Shown piece by piece: positions 57,446 through 64,000 of a DNA stretch of 64,000 nt (the first letter of the stretch is position 1; every line of letters starts with the position of its first letter). The DNA comes from Rhabdophis nuchalis (taxonomy: Eukaryota; Chordata; Lepidosauria; Squamata; Natricidae). Location of the stretch: assembly GCA_039707465.1 (NCBI GenBank), contig CM077644.1, positions 77,398,875 through 77,462,874 of the forward strand, in the 5' to 3' direction. The notes under the pieces are model-generated. The model was not told where the DNA came from and did no database searches. It saw only the letters and a list, made by a program, of their open reading frames with translations. A program made the position numbers and the translations under genes.

Positions 57446-59570
57446 TTCACAGAGGGGAGGAGCCAATGTCACGACGAGACAAACTGCGATCTCAGCCTGA
57501 GATTGCAGTCGATACTTTTGCCACTTGATGGTCCGTATGGACCTAAACCGTCCCGTAGTGATGGTGATTGGGAAGAATATGTCCTGCTGATCTCAGGGAC
57601 CACGCAAAGTCCCTGATTGATCCAGGAGAAGTTCTTCTAACTGGTTACAAAAGCTCAGTCCTGGCTGATGAAGTTGGGACAGCTCTGGAACGGAAAGAAA
57701 TGCAAAGAGAAAGTGTTTACAGCTGGTGAGGAATTTTTACTGTGTCAAAAGAGACTGCCCCAAAAAACCCCTTAAAGCTAAATTAAATTTGAGAACAGAA
57801 GAAATAAGCGGCAAAATTAAGCTTTGGATTGCATTGGACAGTGTGTTATCTTACTTTTTAAATATTATTTTATGGATGGAATCTACGCAAGCCTTTTAAA
57901 GCGAATGGATTAGTTTTTCTTCTGTTTTTTTCTTTATTTTTGTAACTTATGGATTAAAAGACTTTTTTTTCATTTCTACATGAGCTCTTTATTTTTTTCT
58001 ACTTTATTTCATTCAAGAATTTTACTTCGTTTAAATTTGGAATATAAAAAAGATACAAAAGGAGTACAAAGAGAGTTGTAACATCAGAGGGAAAAGAAAC
58101 AACACTGCCACTTGGAGACTGGAGGCTTGAGCATTAGAAACATTGTATTTTCACTTCTCTCTTTGATCATTTGGATTTACACTTCAAGGCCTTGCAGCTT
58201 GTTTTGTAGAAAGTGATAAGAAGAAGAGCACAAATTGTTTATGAAGGTGCTCTTTTGAAGTTTATTGTCAACTAGAAAAAAGTGAAAATAAGGTCCTAGT
58301 GTGAAAAATTATAAATGAACTTGTGGTCAATCTAATAAAAAGCTTTGAAAGCCAGAGTGTACCAGTTGGAAGAATGGCACAATTTCAACACCAAAAAGAA
58401 ACCTTAATATTGCAAAACATAATGTTTGAAATTCAAAAATTACTTGAAGTATCCGACAGAATCAAGAAGAAACTGGAAAACATAGAGCTCATACAGTAAC
58501 AGCAAAATATGATGGAGAATTTTGAGATGTTTATCAATTGGAAAAAGTGGGGTTAGAGTCCTAAAAAACGAAGAGAAAAATGAATACAGTACAGAAGAAG
58601 AAAAAGAAAAGAATTGATGGACTTAAGGAGAGAAATCTTATCAGAAAAACCATTGATAACTGAAGATAAGCTGATTAAGGAAACAGATGGAGGGTATCGA
58701 GATTATACAAGAGATGCAACAAGCAATGAGATGTGTAGAGAAGTCTACACAAATTTGACCAAGGAGATAATTAGAAGATTAATGCTGCAAATGGCAAAAG
58801 ACATAAGATTGCATTATTACTGGAAAGATACAGGTTGATATATGAAAGCATACAATTAAAAATTAGGTAAATTTAGTGAAATTTAGTGATAATGGATATG
58901 GTTAAATAAACAATTGATAACGATAATAATGTATACATATGTATTGGTTTGATAAGAGGTAATTGCATATGAATAGTAAATAGCAACTATGAAAGGAAGA
59001 TAGTTATATATAAAAGCTAATAATAAAGAATTAAGTTAAATTTAATTAAGCTTTGAGTATTAGGTTAAAAATGTGTTATGATAATGATAACCTATATATA
59101 TGTATTGGTTCAATATAAGGAAATTGGATGTAAATTGTAAACAGTGATTTGGAAAGGAGGACTAGAAACTTTGTTACTAAATATTATTGACTTTTATTTA
59201 GAACAGGTCATAAGAATCTAATGTTATTGGATGATATTGGAAATAGCTAATGAAATGCCATTATGTGGTTATGTTTTAAACTTTGGAATATTCTATGCAG
59301 AAGGACATTAAAATAATTATAGTCAAATGAAAATTGAGGCATGATGATAGTAATATGTACGTATAAATATATTTGATTTAAAACATATGATTTGATATGA
59401 AGTATAGGTGATGACTGTGGAAGAGATGCACGAAAGCTTTTTGTAACCAACTAATACACTTTCTGTAGTATGTAAAGAAAGAGAATTTTTGTGTTGTGTT
59501 TGTTTAAAAATAAAAAAATATTTTTAATTAAAATAAAAAAAATATTTTTAAAAAAATTAAAAAAGAACTA
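57446..59570 (+). mobile_element. Degraded L1-like element without ORF2 (ORF1-only type)
   Basis: Begins 'ggggaggagccaatgtcac' with a GC-richer leader. An ORF1-like region starts at 58374, and the 3' UTR contains a repeated block ('tatgtattggtttgataag' near 58940 and 'tatgtattggttcaatata' near 59100). It ends 'gtgtttgtttaaaaataaaa' at about 59510 and then an A/T-rich tail. At about 2.1 kb there is room for one ORF only, and no reverse transcriptase is seen. The layout matches 16020-18039 and 27395-29740. Confidence 0.55.
58374..58838 (+). pseudogene. ORF1-like coiled-coil protein, broken
   Basis: From an ATG at 58374: MAQFQHQKETLILQNIMFEI, QKLLEVSDRIKKKLENIELI, then stops, a Lys/Arg-rich stretch, and MDLRREILSEKPLITEDKLI through MAKDIRLHYYWKDTG. 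The N-terminal heptads resemble the coiled coil of L1 ORF1p. The RRM is not recognisable. Identity inferred from position and coiled coil. Confidence 0.45.
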
Positions 59571-59845
59571 CTGTATATTATAGATTTCATTTTCTGTTTG
59601 TTTACTATTTTCCTTTGCCATATAATTGAAGTTCTGTGGGCAGACTGTAAAGTTACTAGTAAAAATTTACTAAGGTCCCTCATTATAAAATGAAGCTAAA
59701 AAGTTGCACAGTAGGTTTACTAAATGCTTAGATATGATTTATCGTGAAATTTCAAAATAATTTATCAGATTAGGAAGATAGTTTTTTGCTAATTTAGTTA
59801 AATGCAATCATATTGATTATTAACAGAGGTAAAGTAGGCTATAAA

Positions 59846-60080
59846 CCCTGTTTCCCCGAAAATAAGACCTCTTCGGATAATAAGCCCAATCGGACTTTTG
59901 AGTGAATGTGCTAAAATAAGCCCTCCCCAAAAATATACAACACAGCAGCAGCCATGAGGTGACCATGCTCGCTGCCTCCTGCACCTCAAAATTAATAAGA
60001 CCTCCCCGAAAATAAGGCTAAGTGCTTATTTCTGGGGGCCCCCAAAAATAGGACCCTGCTTTATTTTCTGTGAAACATGG
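59846..60080. mobile_element. Decayed MITE with 'ccctgtttccccgaaaataag' type ends
   Basis: The left end CCCTGTTTCCCCGAAAATAA and the inverse right end CCATGTTTCACAGAAAATAA agree at most positions. The internal 'aataagacctccccgaaaat' repeats the terminal motif. No clear target duplication remains. Confidence 0.7.
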
Positions 60081-60084
60081 TGTT

Positions 60085-60752
60085 GTCAACAATATTTTGA
60101 ATTGTAGAAGCAATTTGAAAAATGTATGTTGTTGCATCACTTCACTAGTTTTGTCACAATAGAAAACTAACTATAATTCAATTATAATTCAATTATAGTT
60201 ATTCAAGCAAATAATATTTTTGTACTCAATAGGTTGTCTTATTTGGCTCATTGTCATGAGAAAATTGTTTCAATGAAGATATGATCCGCCTAACACAAAC
60301 ACATGCACATCGACATGTGTCTGTTATAAATTAAAATAACATGGCATTATATTATTAACTTCTAGTGATTAAGTTTATTCAATGAAGGTGAAAGGTGCTG
60401 TTTCCAAGGAAACAAAATATATTAAGGTTTTCACTGCACATAACATTTTTGTAAGTATAGACTCAGCTAAGTTATTTGCATGAAACATAATTGAGTATAG
60501 TTAATACACTATTTGTCCATCGTCACTGCTGAAGAACTAAACATCATTTCATATATTAAAACTACCTATGTTGTGTCAAAAGGTCAGGCAAATCTGGGCA
60601 CTAAATGTTAGACAGACAGCTCTGGGTATACATACTGTATATGGTGCTTATGTTGTGCTTCAGCCTTGTTCCTTCCTTAGTAAGTTTACAACTTGTAGAT
60701 GAAACCATGCAAGGTACATGGATTGTGTTCCAGCATATTCCAGGTGGTTGAT
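60085..60752. other. No gene recognised
   Basis: AT-rich DNA between two MITEs. Confidence 0.4.
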
Positions 60753-60760
60753 GGCTATAT

Positions 60761-61228
60761 CAGTGATGGCGAATCTTTTTGTAAAGGTGTGCCAAAATTA
60801 TGTCCATGCGCGCTATCGCATGTGCGTGCCCACACCCACAATTCACTGCACCCTGCCCACCTGCCAATGTGCGTGCAACCCTCCGCACGTGCCGGGGGTG
60901 GCGGGGAGAGAGTTTTACCCCTCTCCAAGCTCCAGAGACTTTCTTGAAGCCTGGGGAAGGTGAAAACGGCCTTCCCCAGCTCCCCAGAGTCCCTCCAGAA
61001 GCCAGAAATGGATCGTTTCCGAACTTCCAGTTGGCCCATTCAGCCTGTTTTCCGCCTTCCCCAGGCTCCAGAGGCTTTCCTGAAGCCTGGGGAGGGCAGA
61101 AACAGCCTCCTCCGGCCCTCCAGAAAGCCGAAAATCAGCTGGCCTGTGCGCTTGTGACAGCTTGTGTGCCAGTAAATATGGCTCCACATATCACCTGTGG
61201 CATGCATGCCATAGATTCACCATTACGG
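60761..61228. mobile_element. hAT-type MITE (468 bp), GC-rich interior
   Basis: Starts CAGTGATGGCGAATC; the inverse end is 'atagattcaccattacgg'. Flanks GGCTATAT (60753-60760) and GTCTACAT (61229-61236) agree at six of eight positions, a decayed hAT target duplication. The interior repeats 'ccccaggctccagagacttt'-type blocks. The several overlapping frames across it are composition artefacts. Confidence 0.75.
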
Positions 61229-61236
61229 GTCTACAT

Positions 61237-62577
61237 CAAGCAACTTCATGGAGACCTTTAGTGTGTCTTTCAAAAGTTTCTTCTGCTATCCATTTGAGTT
61301 ATCTTTCAGACAAGAATTCTCCAAAGAGTTGCTGCTTGGGTAAGCATTTATCTTCTTTTTGAGTGACATGACCGGCCCAATCATTATGTGTCCAAATTAT
61401 TGAAGCTTCAGTTTCTCTGTTAATGTTTTTAGTAAACTGCCTTATTTATTGCATTTACAGAATAATCTGTTCTTGTGACCCAAGGTGGTCTCATTTTTTT
61501 TCTTTGTAAAACCTTTTTGACAATTTAGAACTCACAGACTGATGTTACTACTGGAATCGAGACTATGAAAAAGAAATAGCATTTCCCTGAAATATAGCAG
61601 GAAACCAAATGTGGACATTATTTAATTATGGTGAATAACCAGAGCTATCCTTCATTGAGGAATACATGTGTGAATATTTGCTTGCCTGATACAAAATTTC
61701 GTTTGAATTTCTAAGGTGCAACAGAAACGTAGGAAGCTGCCTTATAAGTTTTTTGTGTTTTTTATACAATATGCCAGTGCTGATGGCAGTTCCAGCAACT
61801 GCCTGATTTAATTTACTGATGTTTTCTGGGAAGAATGACTGTGATAAAAGGAAGTAAATATAATACCAGAAAGAGTGTTGATATGTTTGCCACCTTGAAT
61901 AAGATGGGATAGAAAAACAAACCATCAAATAGGCACCTTGGTGCAATCCAAAACAGCTGTATCACCACTTGAATACCATAGACATTGATGGAATCACCAC
62001 CAGTCAATTGCAAAAGGTAGTTTTATATGGAACAACTTACATCCTGTGTTAATACCTTTAACACCATCAAACACATTTACCTATTTCAGGTCCTTGGGAT
62101 CAATAAGTGAATAAAAATGCCAAATCCAAAACAATTGGCTGTGTGTTCAATCATAATAATAATAATTCACTTATTTTCATTTTGAATTTTTGTTGATAGG
62201 CAGCATGGATGCATCCTCCGATTTAATATCAAATATGATTGCAAAATAGGCAGTTTTTTTATCTACATGGTTCAAGAAGTAAACAACAATTAGTTGTTTC
62301 CCCACTCCCAATGATATGCCATCCTTCTTAGAACTCAGCAGAATATGGCAGACAATGTTCTTAGTAGGGAGAAATAGTAGCAGTGCCTCATGAAAGCCAT
62401 CTGTTGATGCTAAGCCAGAAGCTCCAAGAACTAAGCAGGTGGCAAGGTACTACCAATTAGTGCCAAAGAGACAGGCAAGGAAAAGGAGGGCAGATCCTGC
62501 TGTTGCTGCTTTCTACTATTTGGCTTGCCCTGGCTCTGAGCTCCTTAGGAATTGGCTGTCTGTTTTAAACAGGGTAG
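61237..62577. other. No gene recognised
   Basis: Unique-looking DNA; no conserved frame identified. Confidence 0.4.
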
Positions 62578-62980
62578 TGTCAGGGTTCCAAATAGCATCC
62601 AAAATTAAATCAGAGTCCGAGACAAAGGATTCCTCAAAATTCCAATTTATTAAAAGATTCATGTTGGCACAGCTGGGAAAACCGAAATCTGAAAGCTTCC
62701 AGAGCCTTCCCTGTTGAAAGTTCAAGACCCTGCCCCAACACCCAGAAGTTCATCACATGGTCCAATCTTCCACTGCCATGAAGGCAGAGTCCACCCATCC
62801 AGTTCTGGCCAGGTGCAGAGACAAAGGATGATCTTGAGTTTCTAAGAAGAATGTTATTATGGCAACATATCATCCAATTCCGTATAATCCCCCCTCCCAT
62901 TTTCCCACAATAGAAAATGAATAGTAGAAAGTGTGGCAGGCATAAAGTCCAAAAAGAAAAGATGGCTTGCCGACCTGACA
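62578..62980. mobile_element. Possible solo LTR
   Basis: Begins TGTCAGGGTTCC and ends CCTGACA, so it has TG...CA ends within an inverted 7-bp TGTCAGG/CCTGACA. 403 bp is a normal LTR length. The right side is GC-richer than the flanks. I find no matching target duplication or internal retroviral genes, so this is tentative; it could be another repeat type. Confidence 0.35.
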
Positions 62981-63438
62981 GTTTACTTCTGGTTTCCTGA
63001 AGTTACTATAACATGTAAACACAGAGTTTGTTTTGTCAAAAGGCCCCAAGAATGCAAATTGTTGTTTTCTCTTTTGAAATGAATCTCTTAAGCATAAGAA
63101 GCATCTAATATTAGAAAAAGAAGAAACCCCACAATATTGCATAAGGTATATGAGCAGGTGGGGGGGGGAGGAGAGACATAGGGGTTGACTATCCTCAAAA
63201 TATTGCAATATTTAAAAAAATAGTTTTGGAAACAGTTTTACATTAGTTTACTAGTATGTGTGTATGTGTGTTTGAAGTAAGATGTATGAAAGCTGTATGA
63301 AAATAGTGATTAAATATTCATACATGAGTTATCTAATTAAACCAAAATAACTCTGAAGTGGAAGAAATGGCAATCTTTTGAGTAAACCTCAGTTGCATAG
63401 CTAAGTGGCAGCAAATAGTTGACTTGACTAACTTTGAG
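62981..63438. other. No gene recognised
   Basis: AT-rich DNA with a short G tract near 63160. Confidence 0.4.
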
Positions 63439-63439
63439 T

Positions 63440-63662
63440 GAAAGGAAAGAAAGGATTCATTGGAGAAGAGCCTAATGCTGGGAAAGATTGAGGGCAAAAG
63501 AAGAAAGGGACAACAGAGAATGAGATGGCTAGATGGAGTCTCAAAGCAGTAAACGTGAGCTTAAATGGACTCCAGAGCATGGTAGAGGACAGGAAGGCCT
63601 GGGGAATGTTGTCCGCAGGGTCGCGAAGGGTAGGACATGACTTCACAACTAACAACAACAAC
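63440..63662 (+). mobile_element. BovB (RTE-clade) LINE 3' end
   Basis: Sense copy: 'cattggagaagagcctaatg', 'gatggctagatggagtc', 'gcttaaatggactccagagc', 'gtagaggacaggaaggcctg', 'cacaactaacaacaacaac'. It is the same family as the copy at 50967-51401 but extends nearer the 3' end and finishes in (CAA)n. Strongly 5'-truncated. Confidence 0.88.
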
Positions 63663-64000
63663 TGGGAGTGCTTGGATAGAATAATACAGAGAAATGCCAA
63701 CCCTATAGACTTAACTGGAAAGAGACCCTGAAATAAGCTGATGACAAACCACATGATTAGAAAACCCTAATATTTCATCCAGGACATCATCAGGCGTTAA
63801 CTATAACTTTACTAAACCCCAAATGATTTATTTCAATGCAGCATTCATATTCTATAGCACTCCATGTATACTGTCATTAGATTTCTTCCAAATTACAACT
63901 TTTGTAAATGAAAAGAAATCAAATGTGTCAGGACTTCTTGAATAAATGTTAAAGTAAAAGAAGATCTTCCCAAAATGGCAACTGCATAACTGAAAAACGT
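63663..64000. other. No gene recognised
   Basis: Unique-looking DNA to the window edge. Confidence 0.4.

Noticed and set aside
57515..57550. 'cttgatggtccgtatggac' then 'ctaaac' resembling a hammerhead core with stem II
   Set aside because: The core reads CUUGAUG rather than CUGAUGA and GAAA is missing; only a small hairpin remains.
57663..57700. 'ctgatgaagttgggacagct' followed by 'ggaacggaaag' as a possible hammerhead core
   Set aside because: No stem II pairing between CUGAUGA and GAAA and no stem I partner downstream.
60699..61261. Cluster of overlapping frames on both strands
   Set aside because: They lie inside a GC-rich hAT-type MITE with internal repeats; long frames follow from composition.
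62439..62717. 92-codon plus frame near the possible LTR
   Set aside because: Crosses the proposed LTR edge and matches no known protein.
63525..63731. 68-codon plus frame with WSLKAVNVSLNGLQSMVEDR
   Set aside because: It is the translated 3' end of BovB; kept as a mobile element and not as a gene.

Overview
The window is vertebrate nuclear DNA, almost certainly from a squamate reptile and most likely a snake. The evidence is the mix of repeats: BovB/RTE, CR1/L3 and L2-like LINEs, an R4/Dong-type LINE, several L1 lineages, a DIRS element, tRNA-derived SINEs of Sauria type, a Helitron and hAT-type MITEs, all in an AT-rich background. I see no host exon, bacterial operon, CRISPR array or functional tRNA gene. 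This looks like intergenic or intronic DNA whose recognisable content is transposons.

Layout. 0.6-2.1 kb: degraded R4-type LINE (minus). 2.1-10.6 kb: mostly unique AT-rich DNA. 10.7-15.4 kb: a large array of a 344-bp unit, four copies in one orientation and then seven full copies in the other, followed by a (TA)n palindrome and broken copies. Each full unit carries a tRNA-like Pol III promoter and, just downstream, a complete 47-nt hammerhead ribozyme motif. 16.0-18.0 kb: a complete L1-like insertion with target-site duplications and an intact ORF1 but no ORF2. 21.0 kb: a dispersed single relative of the 344-bp unit whose hammerhead shows compensatory changes in all three stems. 23.2-24.7 kb: young CR1 (minus). 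27.4-29.7 kb: degraded ORF1-only L1-like element with in-frame 28-residue repeats. 31.1-37.0 kb: degraded DIRS element split by an L2-like LINE. 41.0-42.9 kb: an L1 ORF2 relic interrupted by a Helitron, with the Helitron and its flanks duplicated in tandem. 45.1-47.0 kb: two MITEs. 48.9-51.5 kb: L2 and BovB fragments plus a duplicated 85-bp segment. 56.7-59.6 kb: L1 ORF2 tail followed by another ORF1-only L1-like element. 59.8-63.7 kb: two further MITEs, an LTR-like segment and a BovB tail.

The main result is the 344-bp hammerhead repeat. The tRNA-like promoter lies upstream and the ribozyme downstream on the same strand. That strand has no run of four T inside the unit, so Pol III could in principle read through many units. 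Each hammerhead would then cut the transcript into 344-nt monomers, the behaviour of the elements called retrozymes. The motif and covariation are read directly from sequence; transcription, cleavage and circularisation are inference. A second result is a set of three ORF1-only L1 derivatives, one intact and probably recent, resembling in layout the mammalian HAL1 elements.
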